In this document: positions 1 to 7,916 of the stretch, in pieces | How the letters are laid out: every line of letters begins with the position of its first letter | Numbering within the stretch: position 1 is the stretch's first letter | Origin: an uncultured Lachnospiraceae bacterium | GTDB lineage: Bacteria; Bacillota; Clostridia; Lachnospirales; Lachnospiraceae | Direction of reading: 5' to 3' | NCBI GenBank assembly: GCA_947178465.1 | Contig: CAMWYL010000003.1 | Coordinates: 1-29,859, forward strand | DNA: 29,859 nucleotides | Notes under the pieces: generated by a model | Told to the model about the DNA's origin: nothing | Databases searched by the model: none | Seen by the model: the letters and a program-made list of their open reading frames with translations, nothing else | Translations under genes and position numbers: made by a program

Positions 1-73
1 TGATATCACCCTTACAGCAGCATTTGTCTTTATTGTAGGAGCAGTCCATTGCCCCGCAGGTTAAATTTGCCAT
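1..73 (-). CDS. DUF1540 Cys-rich protein, 5' part only
   Basis: The gene starts at the ATG at 73 and runs off the window edge after 24 codons. A strong ribosome binding site (GGAGG) ends six bases before the ATG. The visible residues have Cys at positions 6, 11, 18, 19 and 20 and the local run SYNKDKCCCKGDI. This spacing is typical of the DUF1540 family, short Cys-rich proteins of Firmicutes that probably bind metal and whose role is unknown. It follows thrS in the same direction; about 100 bp separate them and no terminator is evident. The family call rests on the Cys pattern of a fragment. Confidence 0.75.
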   Translation of the reverse strand, partial: MANLTCGAMDCSYNKDKCCCKGDI

Positions 74-176
74 AGTTTCCTCCATTCCTTTCTGATTCCG
101 GTTTGTTGAATCTATGGCTAGTATGCACATCCATAATCCACGCTATGCATGAATCTTGTTTCATAACATATGATAT

Positions 177-2138
177 TTATTTTTCTTCCACGGCAATTTC
201 TTCACGAATCGTCTTGGTACGAATCTCCTCCAAAATATCGGAAATAAACGCATCCAGCGCCTTGCTGCCCTCATCACCCGCAAAACGGCTTCTGACGGAA
301 ACCGTGCCGTCAGCCTCCTCCTGCTGCCCTACTACCAGCATATACGGAAGCTTGGCAAGCCTTGCCTCACGAATCTTAAAACCAATCTTTTCGGAACGGT
401 TATCCACCGTTACATCGATTCCTGCCTTGGCAATCGCCTTCCTTACATTCTCGGCATACGCCTCATATTTCTCCGAGATGGGCAGGATGCGAACCTGCTC
501 CGCGCAGAGCCATGTCGGGAACTTGCCCGCATACTTTTCAATCAGCCACGCAAGCGTCCGCTCATAGCATCCCAGAGAGGTTCTGTGGATGATATACGGA
601 CGGACCTTATCGCCGTTCTTGTCAATATAATACATGTCGAAATTCTCGGCAATCGCACAGTCAAGCTGGATGGTGATCATCGTATCCTCCTTGCCGTACA
701 CATTCTTTGCCTGAATATCAATCTTCGGTCCGTAAAATGCGGCTTCTCCATCAGCCTCCACAAACGGGACGCCCTTTTCCCGCAGTACCTCGCGCAGCGC
801 CTCCTGCGTCGTATTCCAATAATTGTCGTCACCCAGATATTTCTTCTTATTCTCGGGATCCCACTTCGACAGGCGGAAGGTCACGTCATTCTGCAATCCC
901 AAAACGGACAGACAATGGTAAGCCAAGTCAAAGCAGCCTTTCAGCTCCTCCTCTGCCTGATCGGGACGGATAACAAGATGTCCTTCGGAAATCGTAAACT
1001 GACGCACTCTGGTCAGTCCGTGCATCTCACCAGAATCCTCACTGCGGAAAAGCGTCGACGTCTCTCCCATGCGGTACGGCAGATCCCTGTAGGAATGCTG
1101 TTCGTTATTATATACATAATATTGGAACGGACATGTCATCGGACGCAGCGCAAACACTTCGTTATCTGTTTCCTCATCGCCGAGCACAAACATGCCTTCC
1201 TTATAATGATCCCAATGCCCCGATATCTTGTACAGGTCGGATTTTGCCATGAGCGGCGTCCTTGTACGGACATAACCCCATTCGTTGTCCTCAAGGTCCT
1301 CAATCCATCGCTGCAGCTTCATAATCATCTTCGTTCCCTTGGGTGTAAACAGGGGAAGTCCCTGCCCGATTACGTCGACCGTCGTGAACAGCCCCATCTC
1401 CCGTCCGAGCTTATTATGGTCACGGCGCTTTGCATCCTCCATTCTCTCCAGATGCTCCGCAAGCTCTTCTTTCTTATTAAAAGCGGTTCCGTAAATACGC
1501 TGCAGGCGCGCCTTTTCGGAATCGCCCCTCCAATATGCCATGGAAGAAGAAGTCAGCTTAAACGCCTTTACGCCCTTGGTGCTCATCAGATGCGGTCCCG
1601 CGCACAAATCCACAAAACCGCCCTGATCGTAAAAACTGATCTGCGCATCCTCGGGCAGGTCCTTAATCAACTCCACCTTATACGGCTCGCCTTTATCCTC
1701 CATAAACTTAATCGCATCTTCCCGCGGAAGGGTATATCGGATAATCTCCTTTCCCTCCTTGATGATTTTCTTCATCTCCGCCTCGAGATTGTCCAAATCC
1801 TCTCTTGAAAAAGGCACCGCGTCAAAATCATAATAAAAACCGTCCTCTATCGCCGGTCCTATTGTTACCTTGGCATTCGGAAACAGCCGTTTTACCGCCT
1901 CCGCCAGGATATGGGATGCCGTATGGCGGATAACCTTCAATGCCTTCGGGTCTGTCGCCGTGATAATATTCAGCTCGCAGTCCTTGTCAAGAACCGTTCT
2001 TAAATCCGCAACCTCCCCATTGACCTCTCCGGCACATGCGACACGCGCCAGCCCTTCGCTGATATCCGTCGCAATATCAATAATCGACCTTGCTCCCTCA
2101 TACTCCTTTACAGAGCCATCCTTTAATGTAATCTTCAT
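177..2138 (-). CDS. thrS: Threonyl-tRNA synthetase
   Basis: Cytoplasmic class II aminoacyl-tRNA synthetase that charges tRNA-Thr with threonine. At 653 residues it is the usual full length. In order it shows an N-terminal TGS domain (about 1-60), an editing/second additional domain with the HTASH zinc-type motif near residue 72, the class II catalytic core (PMTCPFQYY, YRMGE, then TRVRQF of motif 2), and a C-terminal anticodon-binding domain starting near LCAEQVRILP. The ATG at 2138 is preceded by GGAGG at a long spacing and by GAAGG closer in. The gene for a small membrane protein lies 58 bp upstream, so there is no room for a long leader directly in front of thrS, and no T-box sequence was recognised. 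The identification is secure. Confidence 0.98.
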   Translation of the reverse strand: MKITLKDGSVKEYEGARSIIDIATDISEGLARVACAGEVNGEVADLRTVLDKDCELNIITATDPKALKVIRHTASHILAEAVKRLFPNAKVTIGPAIEDGFYYDFDAVPFSREDLDNLEAEMKKIIKEGKEIIRYTLPREDAIKFMEDKGEPYKVELIKDLPEDAQISFYDQGGFVDLCAGPHLMSTKGVKAFKLTSSSMAYWRGDSEKARLQRIYGTAFNKKEELAEHLERMEDAKRRDHNKLGREMGLFTTVDVIGQGLPLFTPKGTKMIMKLQRWIEDLEDNEWGYVRTRTPLMAKSDLYKISGHWDHYKEGMFVLGDEETDNEVFALRPMTCPFQYYVYNNEQHSYRDLPYRMGETSTLFRSEDSGEMHGLTRVRQFTISEGHLVIRPDQAEEELKGCFDLAYHCLSVLGLQNDVTFRLSKWDPENKKKYLGDDNYWNTTQEALREVLREKGVPFVEADGEAAFYGPKIDIQAKNVYGKEDTMITIQLDCAIAENFDMYYIDKNGDKVRPYIIHRTSLGCYERTLAWLIEKYAGKFPTWLCAEQVRILPISEKYEAYAENVRKAIAKAGIDVTVDNRSEKIGFKIREARLAKLPYMLVVGQQEEADGTVSVRSRFAGDEGSKALDAFISDILEEIRTKTIREEIAVEEK

Positions 2139-2196
2139 ACGCCTTCAAATCCTCCCTATCGTATCCGGCAGCCGCATTCTTCAAACCGCCAATGTT

Positions 2197-2427
2197 TTAT
2201 GCTTCCTCCGAATCCGCGTCCTTTTCGTCATCCTTATCTTTGCCGTAAACGTTTCCGTTATTATTACCGCAGGAAATGGTAATCCCATGCGTCAAAGGCG
2301 CTTTTAACAGACCGAACACAATACCAAACAGCACGCACACAAACGCGATTACCCACAGCTCCTTCTTCTGCAGCGTAACCTCACCAACAAAAAGCTTCTT
2401 GCATTTTTCCCGTAAAATAATTCCCAT
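2197..2427 (-). CDS. Small single-pass membrane protein, unknown function
   Basis: A 76-residue protein. A longer reading from 2478 is possible, but GGAGG at 2434-2438 sits six bases before the ATG at 2427, so the short start is preferred. Residues 1-23 are basic (REKCKKLF, QKKE), residues about 24-44 form one hydrophobic helix, and the C-terminal tail is Asn/Gly-rich and then strongly acidic (KDKDDEKDADSEEA). This suggests a membrane-anchored protein with a short charged tail. It lies 58 bp upstream of thrS in the same direction, probably in the same transcript. I do not recognise the family. Confidence 0.7.
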   Translation of the reverse strand: MGIILREKCKKLFVGEVTLQKKELWVIAFVCVLFGIVFGLLKAPLTHGITISCGNNNGNVYGKDKDDEKDADSEEA

Positions 2428-2486
2428 TTTCATCCTCCATTTCAAAAAATCCCTTCCCATTTTGGAAGTTCTTCCCACATGAAAGC

Positions 2487-2515
2487 CCCATGCACTACGA
2501 GCTGTAATGCATGGG
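2487..2515 (-). terminator. Stem-loop 3' of the SEC-C gene
   Basis: Read on the minus strand, CCCATGCATTAC pairs with GTAGTGCATGGG (12 pairs including one G-U) around the loop AGCTC, beginning 24 bases after the stop codon of the SEC-C gene. No run of U follows, so it may be an RNA-stabilising or processing hairpin rather than a classical intrinsic terminator. Confidence 0.45.
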
Positions 2516-2538
2516 ACAAATCATCAACCATATATTGT

Positions 2539-3054
2539 CTAATTTTTCCCACAGCACTTCTTGTATTTCTTACCGCTTCCGCAAGGGCATGGGTCATTCG
2601 GATAAATTTTCGCATTCTTGACGATTGTGGTAGAAGACTTCTGCTCCTTGTACAGCTCCTTCTTCCTGTTCTCATCAAAAATCTCGTTCCACTCCTCCAG
2701 ATTATAGAGCCAATCCGCCTCTGCGGCTACCATATTCTTGTAGAGCAGCTCCTTGTCAAAGCCAAGCCCCACAACGGTATCCTCATCCATCTCTTCAATC
2801 GGATTTGCCGTTTTCAGGCTGTCATTGATTCCATCCAGAAAGCCTGTCATTGTCATAATATCAACATTATATTTCTCCGCAAGCTCTTTGACGGTTCCCT
2901 TCACTTCCTCGTCCGGGTTCTTTAAAAGCTGCTGATATATCTCTTTTTCCTTCTGGAAATAATCAATCCAAAGCTTCTGCAGACTGTTCTTATCGGTCTG
3001 CTCATTATAAGCCATTGCGCGCCACTGATCCAATAATGTGTTTTTCTCTGCCAT
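2539..3054 (-). CDS. SEC-C motif protein
   Basis: A 171-residue, mainly helical and soluble protein. Its last 19 residues form a SEC-C motif (DPCPCGSGKKYKKCCGKN, residues 154-171), the small zinc-binding tail first described at the end of SecA and found on many otherwise unrelated bacterial proteins. The rest is Leu/Glu/Lys-rich with no catalytic motif I recognise. The start at 3054 (MAEKNTLLDQ) is chosen because AAAGGATGG precedes it; an upstream reading from 3087 lacks a ribosome binding site and would begin just inside the promoter's transcribed start. A consensus-like promoter lies immediately upstream. The cellular role is unknown. Confidence 0.85.
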   Translation of the reverse strand: MAEKNTLLDQWRAMAYNEQTDKNSLQKLWIDYFQKEKEIYQQLLKNPDEEVKGTVKELAEKYNVDIMTMTGFLDGINDSLKTANPIEEMDEDTVVGLGFDKELLYKNMVAAEADWLYNLEEWNEIFDENRKKELYKEQKSSTTIVKNAKIYPNDPCPCGSGKKYKKCCGKN

Positions 3055-3089
3055 GATTTTCCATCCTTTCGTTATTACCATCTGCAAGT

Positions 3090-3118
3090 AGTATATAATA
3101 AACCGCTCGGAAAGTCAA
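3090..3118 (-). promoter_or_regulatory. Sigma-A type promoter for the SEC-C gene
   Basis: On the minus strand TTGACT (3118-3113) and TATACT (3095-3090) are separated by exactly 17 bases. The start codon at 3054 is about 30 bases beyond the expected transcription start. It lies back to back with the promoter of the plus-strand gene at 3187. Confidence 0.8.
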
Positions 3119-3127
3119 AGGGAACAC

Positions 3128-3156
3128 TTGCATTTGTTGGAATTTATTACTATAAT
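3128..3156 (+). promoter_or_regulatory. Sigma-A type promoter for the small membrane protein at 3187
   Basis: TTGCAT (3128-3133) and a perfect TATAAT (3151-3156) are separated by 17 bases. The expected transcription start near 3163 leaves almost no leader for an ATG at 3169, which supports the second ATG at 3187 as the true start. Confidence 0.8.
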
Positions 3157-3186
3157 ACCCTTATCACCATGAAAGGTATTATATTT

Positions 3187-3438
3187 ATGAAGAAAAAAAC
3201 AAAACAGCTTGCCGCGGCCGCGGCTCTTCTTGCAATCGCAGCTTTCCTGATTTACTTTATCGTGTCTGCCATCCTTGCCACACCGGACGAGGCCGGCAGC
3301 CGGTTTATGGCGCTCCTGTCCGGCATCATCGCCCTTCCGATTCTGGCATGGCTTCTGCTGTTCTGCATCGGACGCATGCGCAACAGGCACACGGCTGCGG
3401 AGCTTTTTCCTGAGGAAGAAACCGAAACAAAGCAATAA
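3187..3438 (+). CDS. Small two-helix membrane protein, unknown function
   Basis: An 83-residue protein beginning MKKKTKQL. The basic N-terminus is followed by an Ala/Leu/Ile-rich helix (about 9-31), a short loop (PDEAGSRF) and a second helix (about 39-61), then a charged, acidic tail ending EETETKQ. The start at 3187 is preferred over an in-frame ATG at 3169 because AAAGG lies ten bases upstream and the promoter leaves almost no leader for the earlier ATG. It is transcribed divergently from the SEC-C gene. Its stop codon abuts, without a gap, the stop codon of the convergent histidine phosphatase gene. I do not recognise a named family. Confidence 0.75.
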   Translation: MKKKTKQLAAAAALLAIAAFLIYFIVSAILATPDEAGSRFMALLSGIIALPILAWLLLFCIGRMRNRHTAAELFPEEETETKQ

Positions 3439-4074
3439 TCAGTCCTTTTCATCCGTCTTTTTGTCCGCGCGTTTTTTCCCTTTAAATTCTTTCTCTATAT
3501 GGCAGTGCTCTTTTATTTCCAACAGCTTGGACTCCTCGAAATCAAGCTCAATAATATACGGCATCCAATCTATGATTCGCAGGAAATCTTTGCAGCTAAA
3601 TTCGGGCCGGTAGAAATTCAGAATGGAGCTGAGCGCTGTCCCGTGCGTACCTATCACAATACTCCTGCCCCGATTTTCCGCCAATATTTCCGTAAGTGCG
3701 GCTATGTTTCTTTTTTGCACCATATGGATTGACTCACCGTTTTCCTCATGGTAATCATGGTTCTCCCACCGCTTTTCAAACATACCGTGATTGTTTCCAT
3801 CCGCACCCTTTTCCCGCTCACGCAGTCTCTCGTCCGTAATAATTTCTTTCCCATAAAAAGCTGCCGTGTCCGCAATCGTATCAAGACTTCTTCTATAAGG
3901 ACTGCAATAAAATACATCTATCCCTTTATCCCTCAGGAAATCCAACACCATTTCAGAATCCTGCTTCCCCTCAGCGGTCAAGGGTCTGGTTCTGTCATCC
4001 TCCCACATGTGCTCGGGCTGCGCATGGCGCACAAAATATACTTTTGTTATTTGCGTGTTCACTTTCTTTGTCAA
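3439..4074 (-). CDS. Histidine phosphatase family protein (phosphoglycerate mutase-like)
   Basis: A 211-residue cytoplasmic member of the histidine phosphatase superfamily. Near the N-terminus is the catalytic VRHAQPEH box (Arg16, nucleophile His17). Further along are CSPYRRSLDT (about 57-66), DERLRERE (about 81-88) and the second catalytic His in GTHGTALS (His144). The substrate cannot be read from the sequence. The start chosen is TTG at 4074, behind a run of G at 4083-4088. A longer reading from 4146 is rejected because it would translate the intrinsic terminator at 4094-4123. That hairpin leaves no room for a separate promoter, so expression probably depends on read-through from the nucleoside transporter genes or on a promoter inside the upstream permease gene. 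The tail is very Lys-rich. Confidence 0.88.
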   Translation of the reverse strand: MTKKVNTQITKVYFVRHAQPEHMWEDDRTRPLTAEGKQDSEMVLDFLRDKGIDVFYCSPYRRSLDTIADTAAFYGKEIITDERLREREKGADGNNHGMFEKRWENHDYHEENGESIHMVQKRNIAALTEILAENRGRSIVIGTHGTALSSILNFYRPEFSCKDFLRIIDWMPYIIELDFEESKLLEIKEHCHIEKEFKGKKRADKKTDEKD

Positions 4075-4093
4075 TTTTACTTCCCCCCTGCCG

Positions 4094-4123
4094 TAAAAAC
4101 GGGGCGGAAAATCCACCCCGTTT
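4094..4123 (-). terminator. Intrinsic terminator after the nucleoside permease operon
   Basis: On the minus strand ACGGGGTGG pairs with CCGCCCCGT (9 pairs, one G-U) around the loop ATTTT, followed directly by a T run. It begins 31 bases after the permease stop codon at 4152 and ends 20 bases before the TTG start of the histidine phosphatase. Confidence 0.88.
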
Positions 4124-4151
4124 ATCATCTGTATTCTGTCTGACAATGCGC

Positions 4152-5090
4152 CTATCGCGCGCCCTTATCGTAAGGAATGCCCTCCGCCTTGGGTGCCTGG
4201 GAGTTCTTTGAAGTAAAAGCCAATATTACCATAGACGCAATAAACGGCATCATATCATAGATATTCTTTGACAGATGGAGGTTCGTCAGGAAGGTCGCGT
4301 CCGCAATATTCGCAAGCGACTTAAATACCGCGAAGAATACCGCCGCCGCCGCAATCCGAAACGGCTTCCACTGTCCGAAAATCATAACCGCCAACGCCAG
4401 GAAACCAAAACCGGTAACTCCAACCTCAAAGTTCCATGTCGAAACCGAAGGAACAATGTATGCAAATCCGCCAAGTCCGCCGAGAAATCCCGAAATCATA
4501 ACACCTGTATAACGCCACTGATACACATTGATACCCACCGAATCCGCCGCTTGCGGGTGCTCACCGCAGGAGCGCAGACGCAGACCGTACTTTGTTTTAT
4601 ACAGGAACACATACGCCGCAATCAGCAGCACGATTCCGATAATAAGGAAAATATTGTAGGTCAGCGGTCCCGCCGTGAAGATAAACTCCTTGTTGGAATA
4701 TGTCAGTTTCGAGGAAGCCGATCCGTTTCCGCCTGTAGCGGAATTGTTGTACGCCTTTACGATTACCACTGCCGCCGCAGTTGCAAGCATGTTCAGCGCC
4801 GTACCTCCGATTGTCTGATCTGCCTTTAATGTGATTGCGGAAAAGCCCAGAAGCAGCGAATAAAGCATCCCCGCAACGGCACTTGCCAATATGGAAATCA
4901 GAATCACTGCTGCCGCAGGCAGCGTTCCCTGAAACAAAACCAGCACCAGAATGCCCGCAAGACCGCCGATAGCCATAATTCCTTCCAGCGCAATATTAAT
5001 CACTCCGCTTCGCTCGGAAAACATACCGCCAAGTGCAACAAGCATCAGTACCACCGCATAGAGCAGTGTATATTTCAAGAGTAAAAACAT
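4152..5090 (-). CDS. Nucleoside ABC transporter permease (NupQ-like)
   Basis: A 312-residue integral membrane protein with about 8-9 hydrophobic helices. It has the conserved N-terminal motif of the branched-chain amino acid/nucleoside permease family (ERSGVINIALEGIMAIGG, about 26-43) and the cytoplasmic EAA-like loop GLRLRSCGEHPQAADSVGI (about 170-188), which contacts the ATPase. With the second permease it forms the channel of a purine-nucleoside-type importer of the BmpA/NupNOPQ class. The start codon shares one base with the stop codon of the upstream permease gene (TAATG), indicating translational coupling. An intrinsic terminator follows. The exact substrate (guanosine, inosine or other nucleoside) is inferred from the family and the neighbouring purA gene, not from residues. 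Confidence 0.9.
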   Translation of the reverse strand: MFLLLKYTLLYAVVLMLVALGGMFSERSGVINIALEGIMAIGGLAGILVLVLFQGTLPAAAVILISILASAVAGMLYSLLLGFSAITLKADQTIGGTALNMLATAAAVVIVKAYNNSATGGNGSASSKLTYSNKEFIFTAGPLTYNIFLIIGIVLLIAAYVFLYKTKYGLRLRSCGEHPQAADSVGINVYQWRYTGVMISGFLGGLGGFAYIVPSVSTWNFEVGVTGFGFLALAVMIFGQWKPFRIAAAAVFFAVFKSLANIADATFLTNLHLSKNIYDMMPFIASMVILAFTSKNSQAPKAEGIPYDKGAR

Positions 5091-6244
5091 TATTCATCCG
5101 CCCCCTTTCCGTCCGGCGTTCCCTGCGTTTTCTTTTTCCGTCTCTTGGTGATGGTTTCCAGAACTACACCCTTAAAGAGCGAAACAAACGCACATAAGTA
5201 AATAATCACCGAAATGATAACATCTGCTATTTCAGGTTGGAAATACTTTGTCGGCAGATATCCGCCGCCAACCGTAATATGCGATACAAAAAGCGCCGCA
5301 AAAATTACGCCGATGGGGTTGCTCAGCGCAAGAAGCGCAACCGGAATACCGTTAAAGCCCATCGCGGGAAGCGCCGTGCTCACCTGCGGATTCCACTCTG
5401 CCACACCTGAAAGATAATACAGGCCTGCGCCAATTCCCGAAAGTGCACCTGCAATTGTCATGGAGAGCACGATATTTTTCTTCTCATTAATGCCCGCGTA
5501 TCTGGCCGCGTCCTTATTATGCCCGCACGCCTTGAGCTCGTAACCGAAGGTGGTCTTATTAATGACAATGTATACCAATACCGCGATTACAATTGCAATA
5601 AATATTGCTATCGTCGTTGACTTCGTATTAAATATCGCATTTAATCCCATATCCGGAATCACGGCCTGCGGCGCAGCGGCTCTCAATGTATAGGTTTTCG
5701 TCGTCTTCAAATCATACATGTTCCCGATTACACCTTTATAGATAATCTCGTTGACCGCATACAGTCCGATCCAATTGAACATGATTGCCGTGATAACCTC
5801 GTTGACATTAAAATACGCCTTAAAAATCCCCGGTATCGCTCCCCAGACGGCGCCAAATATCATCGCCGCGATTAAACACACATACCACGGCATCTGAAGA
5901 ACAAGCGCAAAGTACAACGCCCCCAGCGCACCCAGCGTATACTGTCCCGCGGCACCAATATTGAACAGGCCTGTCTTAAACGCAAACGCGACCGAAAGCC
6001 CTGTCATAATCAACGGAGCCGTCTGTGACAAAACCGTGCCGACACCCTTCGGCATCAGATAAAAACCGCCCTTTATGATCCGGCTGAAGCCATCCGCCGC
6101 ATACTCTCCGTTAATACAGCAGAGGATGATAAATCCCACCAAAAGCCCTATCAAAATACAGATCAGCGACGCGGCAACCGACAAAAGTCCCGAAGATAAG
6201 TCGATTTTTTTGTTCTTATTCTTTGTTGCATTACCCACACTCAT
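5090..6244 (-). CDS. Nucleoside ABC transporter permease (NupP-like)
   Basis: A 384-residue membrane permease with about nine to ten helices, larger than its partner, as usual for this pair. Landmarks are KTGLFNIGAAGQYTLGALGA (about 90-109), the permease signature, and GYELKACGHNKDAARYAGI (about 234-252), the ATPase-contact loop. The Lys/Arg-rich C-terminus (TKRRKKKTQGT) is cytoplasmic. The ATG at 6244 has GGAGG six bases upstream; a GTG one codon earlier is possible but badly spaced. That ribosome binding site overlaps the stop codon of the ATPase gene, so the two genes are tightly coupled, and the next permease follows with a TAATG overlap. Confidence 0.92.
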   Translation of the reverse strand: MSVGNATKNKNKKIDLSSGLLSVAASLICILIGLLVGFIILCCINGEYAADGFSRIIKGGFYLMPKGVGTVLSQTAPLIMTGLSVAFAFKTGLFNIGAAGQYTLGALGALYFALVLQMPWYVCLIAAMIFGAVWGAIPGIFKAYFNVNEVITAIMFNWIGLYAVNEIIYKGVIGNMYDLKTTKTYTLRAAAPQAVIPDMGLNAIFNTKSTTIAIFIAIVIAVLVYIVINKTTFGYELKACGHNKDAARYAGINEKKNIVLSMTIAGALSGIGAGLYYLSGVAEWNPQVSTALPAMGFNGIPVALLALSNPIGVIFAALFVSHITVGGGYLPTKYFQPEIADVIISVIIYLCAFVSLFKGVVLETITKRRKKKTQGTPDGKGADE

Positions 6245-6254
6245 CACCTACCTC

Positions 6255-7802
6255 CTACTTTCCTTCCGCAGACCGGTTGTCCCTTTTTGCACCTGCCATA
6301 TACAGACCAAGCTCCTCTACGGAGACCGTCTTCGGATCAAGCTCTCCGACGATTTCCCCTTCATACATTACAAGAATCCTGTCGGAAACATTCATAACCT
6401 CATCCAGCTCGAGCGATACCAGAAGAACCGCCTTTCCCTTATCTCTCTGGGCGACAAGCTGACTGTGAATATATTCAATGGCACCAACGTCAAGCCCTCG
6501 TGTCGGCTGAACCGCCACGAGCAGATCCGGATTCTTATCAATCTCACGCGCAATAATCGCCTTCTGCTGATTGCCGCCTGACATACTTCTTGCTATCGTG
6601 ATGGGGCCTTGTCCGCTTCGAACATCATACTGCGCAATCAGCCCCTGCGCATACTCCCTTACCGCTCCCTGTTTTATGAAGCCTGCCTGCTGAAACTCCG
6701 GCTGCCAATAGCGCTGCAGCACCATGTTCTGCTCCAACGTATAATCCAATACCAGCCCGTGCTTATGCCGGTCCTCCGGGATATGACTCATGCCGCTCTT
6801 CGAGCGTTCCCGAATACTTGCCTTTGAGATATCCTGTCCGTTAAAGAGGATCTTGCCGGAGGTCATTTTCTCAAGTCCGGTCAGCGCATGTACAAATTCC
6901 GTCTGGCCGTTTCCGTCGATTCCCGCAATGCATACAATCTCACCGCGGCGCACCTGAAACGACACATCCCGCACCGCATTATTTTTATGAAGCTTGCTTG
7001 GCACTGTCATATGTTCAATCTGCAGCACCGTTTCCGTCGGCTTTGCAGGCTTTTTATCTACTTTAAAGTTGACGTTTCGTCCTACCATCATTTTGGAAAG
7101 CGCTTCCTTGGTTGTATCCCGAATATCAACGGTCCCGATGTACTTTCCTTTCCTGAGAATGGTACAGCGGTCGGCTACCTCCATAATCTCATTCAGCTTA
7201 TGCGTAATAAAAAGAATGGATTTCCCCTCCTTGGCAAGGTTCTTCATAATCCTGATAAGCTCCTCAATCTCCTGCGGGGTAAGCACTGCCGTCGGCTCGT
7301 CGAAAATAAGGATTTCATTATCACGATAAAGCATTTTCAGGATTTCCGTGCGCTGCTGCATCCCGACCGTAATATCGGATATCAGCGCATCCGGATTCAC
7401 CTTCAATCCATACTTGTCACTCAGTGCAACGACCTTTTCCCTTGCACCTTTTTTGCTGAGAAACAGCCCCTTGGTAGGCTCAATGCCGAGAATAATATTG
7501 TCCAACACGGTAAAACACTCAACTAATTTGAAATGCTGGTGCACCATACCGATATTCAGCGCGTTCGCGTCATTGGGATTATTAATTTTTACTTCCTGTC
7601 CGTTCTTCTTGATGATACCGCTTGTCGGCTGGTACAAGCCGAACAGAATACTCATCAGCGTTGACTTTCCGGCGCCGTTTTCCCCTAACAGCGCGTGAAT
7701 TTCACCTTTCCGCAATTGAAGGGTGACATTGTCATTCGCCTTGATTCCCGGGAACTCCTTCGTAATGTTTAACATCTCGATAATGTATTCACTGTTTGCC
7801 AT
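6255..7802 (-). CDS. Nucleoside ABC transporter, double ATP-binding protein (NupO-like)
   Basis: A 515-residue protein with two ABC ATPase domains in tandem, as in the RbsA/NupO class. The first has a good Walker A (GENGAGKST, 40-48) and Walker B (ILIFDEPT, 164-171) but a degenerate signature (ITVGMQQR, about 144-151). The second has a proper signature (MSGGNQQ, 407-413) but a degenerate Walker A (GIDGNGQTE) and a Walker B in which the catalytic Glu is replaced by Gln (LLVAVQPTRG). This split of duties between the halves is normal for the family. It powers the two permeases encoded just downstream. GAGG lies before the ATG at 7802. A strong terminator separates it from the binding-protein gene upstream. 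Confidence 0.95.
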   Translation of the reverse strand: MANSEYIIEMLNITKEFPGIKANDNVTLQLRKGEIHALLGENGAGKSTLMSILFGLYQPTSGIIKKNGQEVKINNPNDANALNIGMVHQHFKLVECFTVLDNIILGIEPTKGLFLSKKGAREKVVALSDKYGLKVNPDALISDITVGMQQRTEILKMLYRDNEILIFDEPTAVLTPQEIEELIRIMKNLAKEGKSILFITHKLNEIMEVADRCTILRKGKYIGTVDIRDTTKEALSKMMVGRNVNFKVDKKPAKPTETVLQIEHMTVPSKLHKNNAVRDVSFQVRRGEIVCIAGIDGNGQTEFVHALTGLEKMTSGKILFNGQDISKASIRERSKSGMSHIPEDRHKHGLVLDYTLEQNMVLQRYWQPEFQQAGFIKQGAVREYAQGLIAQYDVRSGQGPITIARSMSGGNQQKAIIAREIDKNPDLLVAVQPTRGLDVGAIEYIHSQLVAQRDKGKAVLLVSLELDEVMNVSDRILVMYEGEIVGELDPKTVSVEELGLYMAGAKRDNRSAEGK

Positions 7803-7860
7803 ACTTACCTCATTTCTGGTGTTATGATTTGAGTGCCGAAAGGCTCTTGAAAGGTTATAA

Positions 7861-7900
7861 TTTTAAAAATAGGGAAGGGAGTTTCAAATTCCCTTCCCCA
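7861..7900 (-). terminator. Intrinsic terminator between the binding-protein and ATPase genes
   Basis: On the minus strand GGGAAGGGA pairs perfectly with TCCCTTCCC around a nine-base loop, followed by TATTTTTAAAA. It starts 18 bases after the lipoprotein stop codon. It probably acts as a partial terminator, so that the binding protein is made in excess over the membrane components, a common arrangement for ABC importers. Confidence 0.88.
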
Positions 7901-7916
7901 TATTGACAATTACAAA

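Noticed and set aside
585..1808. Long plus-strand frame opposite thrS
   Set aside because: Shadow of the thrS coding strand; no ribosome binding site or protein-like pattern.
2139..2196. T-box leader in front of thrS
   Set aside because: The gap is only 58 bases and lacks a T-box sequence. The stem-loop at 2487-2515 also lacks the T-box motif.
4075..4146. Longer histidine phosphatase starting at 4146
   Set aside because: It would encode the intrinsic terminator hairpin and has no ribosome binding site. The family's RHA box is already close to the TTG start.
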